DNA from: Eretmocerus hayati
Lineage: Eukaryota; Arthropoda; Insecta; Hymenoptera; Aphelinidae
Length of the DNA: 64,000 bases
Assembly: GCA_029851415.1 (NCBI GenBank)
Contig: CM056743.1
Coordinates: forward strand, 94,896,501-94,960,500
Direction: 5' to 3'
Shown: positions 1 to 11,082 of the stretch, in pieces
How the letters are laid out: the number at the start of each line of letters is the position of its first letter
Position numbering within the stretch: the first letter of the stretch is position 1
Program-made: the position numbers and the translations under genes
The notes under the pieces: model-generated
What the model saw: only the letters and a program-made list of their open reading frames with translations
Told to the model about the DNA's origin: nothing
Database searches by the model: none

Positions 1-3000
1 TATGCAGAGTTGAAGGGGATGAAACGGAATTTTTTTTCCGTCCGACTCGGAATCCAACCCCAAATTTTCGATCCTGGCTTAAGGATAAAATTTTTTATAA
101 ACTTTCCACTTTGCAAACTTGTTGTTCATGTTATTGATAAGACGTCCATGCAGTGAAAACGAATGAAATATTCAATTTCGAAAAGTTATGCAGAATTGAA
201 GGGGATAAAACGGAATTTTTTTTCCGTTCGACTCGGAATTCAACCCCAAATTTTGGATCCTGGCTTAAGGATAAAATTTTTTATAAACTTTCCACTTTGC
301 AAACTTGTTGTTCATGTTATTGATAAGACGTCCATGCAGTGAAGTCGGATAAAATATTTAATTTCAAAAAGTTATGCAGAGTTGAAGGGGATGAAACGGA
401 ATTTTTTTTCCGTCCGACTCGGAATCCAACCCCAAATTTTCGATCCTGGCTTAAGGATGAAATTTTTTATAAACTTTCCACTTTGCAAACTTGTTGTTAA
501 TGGTATTGATGAGACGTCCATGCAGTAAAGTCGGATAAAATATTTAATTTCAAAAAGTTATGCAGAGTTGAAGGGGATGAAACGGATTTTTTTTCCCGTC
601 CGACTCGCAATCCAACCCCAAATTTTCGATCCTGGCTTAAGGATAAAATTTTTTATAAACTTTCCACTTTGCAAACTTGTTGTTCATGTTATTGATAAGA
701 CGTCCATGCAGTAAAGTCGGATAAAATATTTAATTTCAAAAAGTTATGCAGAGTTGAAGGGGATGAAACGGAAATTTTTTTCCGTCCGACTCGGAATCCA
801 ACCCCAAATTTTCGATCCTGGCTTAAGGATAAAATTTTTTATAAACTTTCCACTTTGCAAACTTGTTGTTAATGTTATTGATAAGACGTCCATGCAGTGA
901 ATTCGGATAAAATATTTAATTTCAAAAAGTTATGCAGAGTTGAAGGGGATGAAACGGATTTTTTTTCCCGTCCAACTCGCAATCCAACCCCAAATTTTCG
1001 ATCCTGGCTTAAGGATAAAATTTTTTATAAACTTTCCACTTTGCAAACTTGTTGTTCATGTTATTGATAAGACGTCCATGCAGTATAGTCGAATAAAATA
1101 TTCAATTCCAAAAAATTATGCAGAGTTGAAGGGGATAAAACGGATTCTTGTCCCGTCCGACTCGCAATTCAACCCCAAAATTTTGATCTTGGCTTGAGGA
1201 TAAAATTTTTTATAAACTTTCCACTTTGCAAACTCGTTGTTAATGTTATTGATAAGACGTCCATGCAGTAAAGTCGGATAAAATATTTAATTTCAAAAAG
1301 TGATGCAGAGTTGAAGGGGATAAAACGGATTTTTTTTCCCGTCCGACTCGCAATCCAACCCCAAAATTTTGATCTTGGCTTAAGGATAAAATTTTTTATA
1401 AACTTTCCACTTTGCAAACTTGTTGTTAATGTAATTGATAAGACGTCCATGCAGTAAAGTCGGATAAAATATTTAATTTCAAAAAGTTATGCAGAGTTGA
1501 AGGGGATGAAACGGATTTTTTTTCCCGTCCGACTCGCAATCCATCCCCAAAATTTTGATCTTGGCTTAAGGATAAAATTTTTTATAAACTTTCCACTTTG
1601 CAAACTTGTTGTTCATGTTATTGATAAGACGTCCATGCAGTATAGTCGAATAAAATATTCAATTCCAAAAAATTATGCAGAGTTGAAGGGGATAAAACGG
1701 ATTTCTTTTTCCCGTCCGACTCGCAATTCAACCCCAAAATTTTGATCTTGGCTTGAGGATAAAATTTTTTATAAACTTTCCACTTTGCAAACTTGTTGTT
1801 AGTGTTATTGTTAAGACGTCAATGCAGTATAGTCGAATAAAATATTCAATTCCAAAAAATTATGCAGAGTTGAAGGGGATAAAACGGATTTTTTTTCCCG
1901 TCCGACTCGCAATCCAACCCCAAAATTTTGATCTTGGCTTGAGGATAAAATGTTTTATAAACTTTCCACTTCCCAAACTTGTTGTTCATGTTATTGATAA
2001 GACGTCCATGCAATTAAAATAAATAAAATATTCAATTTCGAAAAGTTATGCAGAGTTGAAGGGGATAAAACGGAATTTTTTTTCCGTCCGACTCGGAATC
2101 CAACCCCAAATTTTGGATCCTGGCTTAAGGATAAAATTTTTTATAAACTTTCCACTCTGCAAACTTGTTGTTCATGTTATTGATAAGACGTCCATGCAGT
2201 AAAAACGAATAAAATATTCAATTTCGAAAAGTTATGCAGAGTTGAAGGGGATAAAACGGAATTTTTTTTCCGTCCGACTCGGAATCCAACCCCAAATTTT
2301 GGATCCTGGCTTAAGGATAAAATTTTTTATAAACTTTCCACTTTGCAAACTTGTTGTTCATGTTATTGATAAGACGTCCATGCAGTAAAAACGAATAAAA
2401 TATTCAATTTCGAAAAGTTATGCAGAGTTGAAGGGGATAAAACGGAATTTTCTTTCCGTCCGACTCGGAATACAACCCCAAAATTTTGATCTTGGCTTAA
2501 GGATAAAATTTTTTATAAACTTTCCACTTTGCAAACTTGTTGTTAATGTTATTGATAAGACGTCCATGCAGTAAAGTCGGATAAAATATTTAATTTCAAA
2601 AAGTTATGCAGAGTTGAAGGGGATGAAACGGATTTTTTTTCCCGTCCGACTCGCAATCCATCCCCAAAATTTTGATCTTGGCTTAAGGATAAAATTTTTT
2701 ATAAACTTTCCACTTTGCAAACTTGTTGTTCATGTTATTGATAAGACGTCCATGCAGTATAGTCGAATAAAATATTCAATTCCAAAAAATTATGCAGAGT
2801 TGAAGGGGATAAAACGGATTTCTTTTTCCCGTCCGACTCGCAATTCAACCCCAAAATTTTGATCTTGGCTTAAGGATAAAATTTTTTATAAACTTTCCAC
2901 TTTGCAAACTTGTTGTTAGTGTTATTGTTAAGACGTCAATGCAGTATAGTCGAATAAAATATTCAATTCCAAAAAATTATGCAGAGTTGAAGGGGATAAA

Positions 3001-4304
3001 ACGGATTTTTTTTCCCGTCCGACTCGCAATCCAACCCCAAAATTTTGATCTTGGCTTGAGGATAAAATGTTTTATAAACTTTCCACTTCGCAAACTTGTT
3101 GTTCATGTTATTGATAAGACGTCCATGCAGTTAAAATAAATAAAATATTCAATTTCGAAAAGTTATGCAGAGTTGAAGGGGATAAAACGGAATTTTTTTT
3201 CCGTCCGACTCGGAATCCAACCCCAAATTTTGGATCCTGGCTTAAGGATAAAATTTTTTATAAACTTTCCACTTTGCAAACTTGTTGTTCATGTTATTGA
3301 TAAGACGTCCATGCAGTAAAAACGAATAAAATATTCAATTTCGAAAAGTTATGCAGAGTTGAAGGGGATAAAACGGAATTTTTTTTCCGTCCGACTCGGA
3401 ATCCAACCCCAAATTTTGGATCCTGGCTTAAGGATAAAATTTTTTATAAACTTTCCACTTTGCAAACTTGTTGTTCATGTTATTGATGAGACGTCCATGC
3501 AGTAAAAACGTATAAAATATTCAATTTCGAAAAGTTATGCAGAGTTGAAGGGGATAAAACGGAATTTTCTTTCCGTCCGACTCGGAATACAACCCCAAAA
3601 TTTTGATCTTGGCTTAAGGATAAAATCTTTTATAAACTTTCCACTTTGCAAACTTGTTGTTTATGTTATTGTTAAGACGTCCATGCAGTAAAGTCGAATA
3701 AAATATTCAATTTCGAAAAGTTATGCAGAGTTGAAGGGGATAAAACGGAATTTTCTTTCCGTCCGACTCGGAATACAACCCCAGAATTTTGACTTTGGCT
3801 TAAGGATAAAATTTTTTATAAACTTTCCACTTTGCAAACTTGTTGTTAATGTTATTGATAAGACGTCCATGCAGTAAAAACGAATAAAATATTCAATTTC
3901 GAAAAGTTATGCAGAGTTGAAGGGGATAAAACGGAATTTTTTTTCCGTCCGACTCGGAATCCAACCCCAAATTTTCGATCCTGGCTTAAGGATAAAATTT
4001 TTTATAAACTTTCCACTTTGCAAACTTGTTGTTCATGTTATTGATAAGACGTCCATGCAGTAAAAACGAATAAAATATTCAATTTCGAAAAGTTATGCAG
4101 AGTTGAAGGGGATAAAACGGAATTTTCTTTCCGTCCGACTCGGAATACAACCCCAAAATTTTGATCTCGGCTTAAGGATAAAATTTTTTATAAACTTTCC
4201 ACTTTGCAAACTTGTTGTTAATGTTATTGATAAGACGTCCATGCAGTAAAGTCGGATAAATTATTCAATTTCGAAAAGTTATGCAGAGTTGAAGGGGATA
4301 AAAC
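1..4304 (+). repeat. Satellite A array, left arm (about 23 monomers of 186 bp)
   Basis: A head-to-tail array with a monomer of about 186 bp: the block beginning TATGCAGAGTTGAAGGGG recurs at positions 1, 187, 373 and onward. Each monomer carries a T-run beside a TTCCG...CGGAA dyad, a CTTAAGGATAAAA segment, TTTATAAACTTTCCACTTTGC and an ATTGATAAGACGTCCATGCAG segment. Monomers differ by scattered substitutions and one-base indels. The array is open at the left edge and stops abruptly in mid-monomer at about 4304. Short ORFs here are repeat by-products. The same satellite returns in reverse orientation at 10790-16945. Confidence 0.97.
1497..3730 (+). repeat. Higher-order repeat in satellite A, left arm (two hexamers of 1117 bp)
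   Basis: The stretch beginning near 1490 is repeated near 2607, at an offset of 1117 bp (six monomers). The two copies share diagnostic variants, such as a CATCCCC variant and a TTCTTTTTCCC variant, that neighbouring monomers lack. Within each hexamer a weaker trimer of about 557 bp is visible: monomers near 940 and 1497 resemble each other more than the monomers between them do. The exact edges of the two hexamers are approximate. Confidence 0.8.
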
Positions 4305-4987
4305 ATGGTCTTGGGGACGATTTATACCACGAGAATTCACAATCATAATGAAAATTTCATGACAATTTGGTTTAAGAAAATGGTGACCGAACTCTATTTT
4401 TCAGGGGAGGTGGTACCCCCATGTAATGTATTCCACGTTCATGGATATTTTATCGTGAAAATCGAACTTACTTCTCATTTTGAAACCATGCTGCGTCGGA
4501 AACAAACATAAATAAAAGCTCCAAACCGATATCTCTGCGCATGCAGTGCGCATAAACGCGGGTGTTTCTATATCTCGTCGCCTTGCAGAAGCTCTTGCAG
4601 TAGCCGTCTTTGATCACTGCGATTTCCACCAGTACTGATTTTCACCAGAGATAATTGATTAAAAACGAGTACCTCTGATCTGAACGGATTTGTTAATCGT
4701 AAGTCCGAATCGGATATTTTTTATCGAGTGTGCAGCATATTGATTGTATAGGCCGAGGTGTTTTGTCCGACCGCCTGACGTATACCTGCCATCGACGGAT
4801 CGAGAGAAGATTATCCTTGTTTTTGGTACAACGGACAATCTAATCACTGAAATCGCACTTCGTGGGTACTTTGTATGAGTAAAGGTACAGCAACTTAACT
4901 CATCACAGCAGTCACAGCATCCATCAGGTCTCGTTTCGTCGTGAGTGAGTACATAGCAAGTACCAAAGTATCGCAATCCCTGATAAA
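4305..4987. other. Island 5' flank upstream of the hAT ORF; no gene supported
   Basis: Unique-looking sequence between the end of satellite A and the transposase ORF. It contains a short GC-rich stretch at about 4535-4565 with the near-palindrome GCGCATGCAGTGCGC. No convincing TATA/Inr pair or coding exon was recognised. Because the N-terminus of the downstream ORF may be wrong (see that entry), a 5' exon of the transposase could lie here. A candidate terminal inverted repeat is discussed under findings. Confidence 0.5.
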
Positions 4988-7711
4988 TTGGTCACTCGTT
5001 GTAGAATTTCAAGCTCAATAAGTTTCTACCCGTCAACTTTCTTATCATCATTCGTGCTCAATTCCATATATGACATGCCTGTTATCTATGTTGATCATAT
5101 TTATGGCAATAATACGATTGAGCCCCAATCTCTCTTCTCACCATCGCTAACCTTGCGCGAGGTGACCTTTCTTTTCTTAGGTTTCGCGATTGCTTTTTCC
5201 CTTTTTTGGCTCTATCATTTGGCAAAGTCTGGCATAGGGTCGCATACTCCATGGCAGGAAAGCTGGCTTCAGGATCCTGGTTCTGTCTCGTGGCTAGCGA
5301 AAGATTCTGGAGATAGTCATCGTTTTTTCTGTCGTGTTTGCAATAGATCGTACAAATTCCATGATAAATCGTGCATTTCTGCTCATGGCCTCTCTGCGAG
5401 TCATATGAATCTGATGTATCTTTCTATGGAGGGAGGTCAAATTTCAGCAAATATAATTGAAAATCCATGGCATAGGCAGCCATTGCATGATTTTGAAATT
5501 ATTTTGGATACTCTTTGCGCTCATTACGGAGTAAAAATCGATTATATAGATGATTATCCTGTGTTCAAAAGATCCACTGTCGAGTATCAATCTGATCACC
5601 TAGAACATGACGTGCTAGATTATGAAGTGCGTTTTACTGAAGACGCTGAAGTATTATGCAAGGCAGATAATGGGCAGATTCCTTATGATACGGCAACTTA
5701 TAAAAGAAGCGCGCAAGGGGATGATAACGAAGGGCCTGCGAGGCAGAAAACACGTTCTCCGTGGAATGATGAGTGGTTGGTTCAGCCAGATTTCATAGAG
5801 TGGCTAGAGGCAGATCCGAATGATAGGCAACGTTTCATTTGTCGAGTATGCAATCGCAAATCAAACAAATTTTATCAGAGATCGTGTATCGCAGCTCATC
5901 ATGCAAGAACAGGGCATCAAGATGCATTACAAGCTGCTAGGAGGGCGGGCACAGTAGTAGAAAATGTATTAGTGGGCCGATCTAACAAAGACAGAGTTAA
6001 GGAGTTTGAGATGATCTTGGCTGTACTTTTTGCCGATCATAGAGTCAGTATTCATTTCATAAATGATTTGCTTCCGGTGATACAGAGATTTGTCGCTGAT
6101 GATCCTGCTCATCCTTTATCTAGAATGCGCATGAGAGAGGATAAATGTAGTGCACTCATCTATGGTGTTCTCTATACGCAAGCTTTTTCAGGTGTCGCGG
6201 ATATCTTGGATATTGTTCCATATTCGTTCGGGATTGATGAAAGCACAGGTACCGGGAACATCAAGCTATTGTGTGTAACTGTGCAATATCGTCATCCAGT
6301 AACTGGAGAGATAAAGATACATTTATTAAGTATCATTAAAATAGATCCCACGAAGGGAACAGCCGATCTAATCTCTGAAGCTTACTCCGATGATATGAGG
6401 AAAAAAAGAATTAACATTCAAAAAGCCACGTTTATGATGGCCGACAATGCATCTCTTTTTCAAGGCCTTCTTAACGGGTTTGGGGTTATCATGAAACAGT
6501 ATGTCGGGCATCTGACAGTTCTTAGCTGTATTTGCCACTCTCTAGCTTTGATCGCGAAAAAAAGCGGGGAGCAACTCCATGAAGATTTAGACTTTCTAAT
6601 GCGAAGAATGTGTTCGTGGTTTAAAAAAAGTGGAAAACGCGAGGAAGAACTGAGACTGTTCATAGTGGAGCTTAATATAGAGGTGAAAAAAGTCATGTCT
6701 TACTCAGGCACTAGGTGGCTAGAATCATATAAGTGCTATGACCTATTATACACGTACTGGCAAGCTCTTCTAGGATATTTCACTTTAGAGGCTTTTGAAC
6801 ACAGTGGAGATCCAGAGAGGGCGAGGATAAGAGACTTGTTGAATGATAAGAGACTACAAGCACTCGCTGGATTCTTAGTGTACAACCTTAATTTTTTCAA
6901 CACTTTCAATGCCAAGTACCAATCAAAAAAGCTTCTTGCTCATAAATTGTGGCGGGATACTGAGACTTTCGTGCATGATGTAGGATCAAATTATGTCAAT
7001 CCCGTGGCTTTACCTGAAATTACCTCTGACGTCTTTTGCATCGCTGAAAGTCGAAGGGAACTCTCTCAAATTATCGTTGGTGAAAAATGTGATCGAGTTA
7101 TGGAAGGAATGCCTGCTGATGATAAGAAATGGGTCTTAGAATACGCAGAACAGTTCTACGTCACAGCGATTACAGAAATGAGGAAGAGATTATTCATTCA
7201 TCGAAACTTATTTGAAAGACTAATTTTCATGGAGCCTCGTGTGGCTTTGGGAGAGGACCGCAGTTTCGATAATATTCGATATGTTTGCGAAAATCACTTG
7301 ACCTTTTTGGACGCTGAAGCTACACGACTAGAATGGGAACGACTCCCCCAAAGTTTTACTCGAGATCAAATCGTTGAATACTCAGATTTGGATGCTGAAG
7401 ATTTCTGGAAGATAATCATGAACCTGAAGGAAAATGATGTAGTGCAATATCCAAAACTGATAGAATTGTCGGCAGCAATTTCTTGTATACCTCATTCAAA
7501 TGCTGAGCCTGAGCGCTCATTTTCTGACGTGAACGAAGTAAGAGATCCTTTGGGCAACCAGACTGGAATCAAATTACTCAACGCTCGATGTTTCCTCCGT
7601 TCATACGTGCACGCTTATCCTCAAAAAGATGCAATACATTTTGTGCCAAATGCTGAACATTTTGCTTTATTCAATAAAGATATGTATACCAGGTTCCATA
7701 GTGACGATTGA
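4988..7711 (+). CDS. hAT-superfamily transposase with duplicated zinc-finger module, intact ORF
   Basis: A 907-codon open frame with no internal stops. hAT transposases act in the nucleus, binding element ends and excising and inserting them with an RNase H-like DDE core. Visible here: zinc-finger module 1 with C115, C118, H133, H139 and module 2 with C285, C288, H304, H310; both are preceded by a PW...WL...WL...RF.CRVCNR block, so the N-terminus contains an internal duplication. The core has D417 in GIDEST, D486 in ADNAS (69 residues apart, a typical hAT spacing), C514-x2-H517, and RW at 576-577. The C-terminal dimerisation region has SNAEPERSFS at 837-846, with E842 the likely third acidic residue. 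The annotated Met is uncertain. Residues about 57-78 form a hydrophobic stretch odd for a nuclear protein, encoded by pyrimidine-rich DNA that contains good 3' splice acceptors (AG at 5180; others near 5227 and 5237). The true protein may therefore start in an upstream exon. No Met lies between the hydrophobic stretch and finger 1. A domesticated gene is the alternative, but an autonomous or recently active transposon is the simplest reading. Confidence 0.9.
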   Translation: MVTRCRISSSISFYPSTFLSSFVLNSIYDMPVIYVDHIYGNNTIEPQSLFSPSLTLREVTFLFLGFAIAFSLFWLYHLAKSGIGSHTPWQESWLQDPGSVSWLAKDSGDSHRFFCRVCNRSYKFHDKSCISAHGLSASHMNLMYLSMEGGQISANIIENPWHRQPLHDFEIILDTLCAHYGVKIDYIDDYPVFKRSTVEYQSDHLEHDVLDYEVRFTEDAEVLCKADNGQIPYDTATYKRSAQGDDNEGPARQKTRSPWNDEWLVQPDFIEWLEADPNDRQRFICRVCNRKSNKFYQRSCIAAHHARTGHQDALQAARRAGTVVENVLVGRSNKDRVKEFEMILAVLFADHRVSIHFINDLLPVIQRFVADDPAHPLSRMRMREDKCSALIYGVLYTQAFSGVADILDIVPYSFGIDESTGTGNIKLLCVTVQYRHPVTGEIKIHLLSIIKIDPTKGTADLISEAYSDDMRKKRINIQKATFMMADNASLFQGLLNGFGVIMKQYVGHLTVLSCICHSLALIAKKSGEQLHEDLDFLMRRMCSWFKKSGKREEELRLFIVELNIEVKKVMSYSGTRWLESYKCYDLLYTYWQALLGYFTLEAFEHSGDPERARIRDLLNDKRLQALAGFLVYNLNFFNTFNAKYQSKKLLAHKLWRDTETFVHDVGSNYVNPVALPEITSDVFCIAESRRELSQIIVGEKCDRVMEGMPADDKKWVLEYAEQFYVTAITEMRKRLFIHRNLFERLIFMEPRVALGEDRSFDNIRYVCENHLTFLDAEATRLEWERLPQSFTRDQIVEYSDLDAEDFWKIIMNLKENDVVQYPKLIELSAAISCIPHSNAEPERSFSDVNEVRDPLGNQTGIKLLNARCFLRSYVHAYPQKDAIHFVPNAEHFALFNKDMYTRFHSDD

Positions 7712-8978
7712 ATCATTCCATATTATAATAGTCGAATGAACAATTACTCATGAGTGGCTGCGATATTCACTAGGAATACTCATATTGATAAAATATTTTT
7801 TATAACTTAGGTACTGTTGAGAGCACCAATGAGTCATTATCGTATGAGTAGTAAATCTAAGCGGTGCGAATTCAGGCGTACCGATAATATGATATTGTAG
7901 TTGGTTACTTCGCTGTCTTGTGTACTAGTCATGGTATCACCAGCACTTTCAATGTGAGAGTGAAACTGTACCGACTGTGAGATATTGCAGTTGATGACTT
8001 AGCTGTAGATATGAATGTCACTTCTTACCGTCAGTGTAGTAGGACATTCAAGGTGCGATGAAAGTTTCTCTAATCTTCTTCATTAGGAAAACTGATAGAT
8101 CTCCCGTAATTGTGGACTGTGAGGTGCACCTCTGTCCCAGATAGTCATCAAGCACCCTTCACTTTCGATAGAGACATTCTTTGGATTTTATTTTGTACGA
8201 AGGCTTCCGCTTTTATGTCATAATTAACCCCAAACGCAACTACCCTTCGCGTACTATCTTGTGGTGTTGTATATTTTGCGTAGAAATTGTCATCATCTTA
8301 CAGTGAAATTCAATAGTATGATCCCCACGATTGGAGGAAGGGCAGACATTGTGGATTTTCATATCGTCGATAGGAAGCCTTTGAAAATGTCTGCAATGGT
8401 GCGATCTGTGCAAAATGCTTCGTTCTTCCGTTGATGCCTAGCCGAATGATATATCTGTAATATAACCTATAGTGGACATCGCTTGCGGACTTTTGCGCTG
8501 CACAAGCTGGTCCGATATTTGTAATCTCAACCCTACGATGAAACGAACGATTTTAAGATGTATGCATTGGTGTTTTGACTAGCACATAACTAGAAATATT
8601 TCGTTTCATGTCTCAAATGCACATAGTAAAAGTGCTGTTCAATCTATAGATTTTGGAACCATCTCAACCATGTTCGTTTTGAAATAATCGGCAAAGATCC
8701 AAGTAGGATGCGTTTTCTTTGATCTCAATCCACTAATTACGATAAGAAATTCGTTTCTTTTTTTAATTAATATTTGTTCGCTGTTGATTAGTCTTGATTC
8801 CTTTATTAGTGCATTGCAACGATTGCCGTGTGATAACATGCACGACTCAAGTATTGATTAAGACCGTGATCAGTCAACAACCCTTATTCCAGTCAAGGTA
8901 ATCTTTATGAAATTGGGCTGATCGACACTCATATCAGATTCATTTTTTCAGCTTTCATATTCGTTTCGGAGAGCACTG
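7712..8978. other. 3' flank of the hAT ORF; no gene supported
   Basis: AT-rich sequence with no recognisable protein. A short imperfect duplication of about 28 bp (GATATTG then AGTTG..GACTT-like) occurs near 7890 and 7980. It presumably includes the 3' UTR and non-coding tail of the hAT element, but no clear element end was found. Small ORFs on the minus strand near 8640-8840 have no recognisable motif. Confidence 0.5.
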
Positions 8979-9571
8979 TCCCACTTACAGTGAATTTTGC
9001 CTCAACGTATCTGAAATGTTGCAATTGCAACTATGGAACGTTCCGTAAATAGTCGGAAACCCCGTCAGTGAAACGTTCTAGCAACGTAAAATGTCTACGA
9101 GATGCCAGTTGTCTCAACGTTTTCAGCACGTTTCTGGGACGTTTCAATGGTTTTTCAAAGGTTGCACAATGGTTTCCGATATGTTTCTTATGCAACCAAT
9201 ACTTAGAATATTTTTTGTTAAATGAATAAATGAATTGTTTCCGGAATTCTCTTTCTCGAAAGCTATCAACTCCATCTCCATTCAATCCCATCGATCGCAC
9301 TCAATCAGAAACATGTCCGCTTACTACAAGAAAGGCGGACAGATTAGGCTTGAATGCAACAAGGGCCAAATAACAATTTATGAAAAAATTGTCCATTTAT
9401 TTATTCATTTATATTCGCAACTTCCAGAAACGTTGAGACAACAGACATCTCGTAGACATTTGACGTTGCTCAAACGTCCACGTACGGGGTTCCCGAATAT
9501 TTACGGTACGTTCCAAAGTTGCAATTGAAACGTTGCAGAAACTTTGAGTCAACATTCACTGTTTGGCGGGG
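8979..9571. mobile_element. MITE-like element with long imperfect terminal inverted repeats
   Basis: The sequence at about 8980-9140 is matched, in reverse complement, by about 9415-9571. Shared landmarks from the outer end inward are ACAGTGAAT, a CTCAA block, CAATTGCAAC versus CAATTGAAAC, a CCGTAAAT/ACGGTA block, GGGGTT, a CAACGT block, TCTACGAGATG and TTGTCTCAACGTTT. The arms are about 155 bp, together more than half of a roughly 590-bp element, and the centre has no coding capacity I recognise. This is the shape of a non-autonomous foldback/MITE DNA transposon. The superfamily and target-site duplication could not be assigned, because the outermost bases (CCCAC versus CCCGC) are diverged. 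Terminal coordinates are approximate. Confidence 0.75.
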
Positions 9572-10789
9572 TATGTCGGTTGCTTTTCAAATTCTATCGA
9601 AGCTTGGAAAGTTGTAAATGTCGCAAGCAATAGCTGTAACGTTGACATCAATTTAATATGTGCACGATAGATTTTTTTTTGGACCGTCAATTGAACAAGA
9701 TTCAACCTTAATTTTTATCGCGAATTTGATGTACTTGAGTTTGACATACTTTCGACGTTCTCCATATTTCGGATACTTTGACCCTGACTTAATGCTGACC
9801 GCAGTATTTTTCCATCCAAATCCTACAATTACTTCCTTATGTATTTCTCTGGAGTTCCGTAGCGCCTCGATAGCTGAACGTGTACGCATATTACGGTGTC
9901 TAATTAATAATTCGAATTTTGTGTTGGGGAATATTCCATTGATCTTAAAGTATTTCGTCATCGGTCGAAGCCGTCCCTACCAATTTGTAAACAGCTCAAG
10001 TGAATCAAGTCAATCTTTTTTAGTAGCTTTTTCCTATGAAGATTTTCGGAACCGGAAAATGTAGGGGCAATGAGCCAGAATTTGAGCACAGCTGCGCGAT
10101 TCAAATCCTTAGAGGATCCAGCGTTTATTCGAGATTCAACAATCAAAGATTTCAACGTGAATCAGCTATGGGCAAAGTACACTCAGCTTCATTGTAGAAT
10201 GACATCAAAACTGTATATCCTTCATCACTTTCAAATCATTCCCTACCTTCCTTCTTTGTCCGGCAGTGCGCGGATGTAGGGCTACTGGCGACGGAACCCG
10301 CGTTCATATCTTTATAATATTATTTTGGGATTGAGGCAAGCTCTTTTCGTAAGATTGAGGTATGCATGTCATTTGTACGAGGTAATTTATTATTAGATCA
10401 CAGATAAGGTACCTCAATCGAACAATGATTATTATAAAGATATGAGAAAAAAGTTCCAACACACAAGGTAAACTCGCATTCAGGAATAACTTCAAACTCG
10501 ACAATAGCAGAAGTTTGAAGGATCTGGATGGTGAGGAACCTAAAAGCAGTACCTCGAGGGTTGTGTGGAAATCTGCTGAATTCATCCATAATACTTCACA
10601 GTACACCCACGGGACATGGAACATGAGCAAATGTGGGGGAGCTTTCCTCAAAATCATTGAGGAATGTATACCGAAACCGGGGGGGAAAATTTTAGTTGGA
10701 TTGTGTGATGGTTATAATGGTTCCAATCTGCATCATTCTTCGAATTCCATTAACTTATTAGTTTGACAACATGGACGTCTTCTTACCTT
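9572..10789. other. Island right part; no gene supported
   Basis: AT-rich sequence between the MITE and the inverted satellite arm. Overlapping small open frames occur on both strands at about 9650-10064 (134 codons plus, 102 codons minus) and at 10515-10766 plus. None shows a family motif, and their opposite-strand overlap argues against both being genes. A GC-rich patch at about 10255-10300 holds a candidate partner for sequence near 4552 (see findings). Confidence 0.45.
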
Positions 10790-11082
10790 CACACGGGACA
10801 CATATGCAAAAAGGAGAGTTGATACAAAATTATATCCTGAAGCCACGATCTAACATGTGGGTCGGATTGCGAGTTGATCAAACAAGAATTTTCGTTGCAT
10901 CCCGATCAACTCTGCATGAACTTTCGAATTTCAATATTTTATTCGACCTGACTGCGTGTACGTCTTTTCAAAAACATTAACAACAAGTTTGCGAAGTGGA
11001 ATATCCTTGAGCCAGGATCAAAATTTTGGGGTTGAATTCCGAGTCGGACGGAAAAAAAATCCGTTTTATCCCCTTCAACTCT

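Noticed and set aside
940..3139. Several 66-93-codon ORFs inside the left satellite A arm, on both strands
   Set aside because: They recur at the monomer period, span monomer junctions, and exist only because the satellite has few stops in one frame; no independent coding signal.
1..4304. A true CENP-B box in satellite A
   Set aside because: The TTCCG...CGGAA dyad differs from the TTCG-N4-A-N2-CGGG pattern in spacing and in the left half; kept only as a motif to test.
6460..6696. 78-codon minus-strand ORF within the transposase
   Set aside because: Shadow of the plus-strand coding sequence, with no independent features.
9653..10064. 134-codon plus-strand and 102-codon minus-strand ORFs overlapping each other
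   Set aside because: No family motif, and the overlap on opposite strands makes at least one spurious; not enough evidence to pick one.
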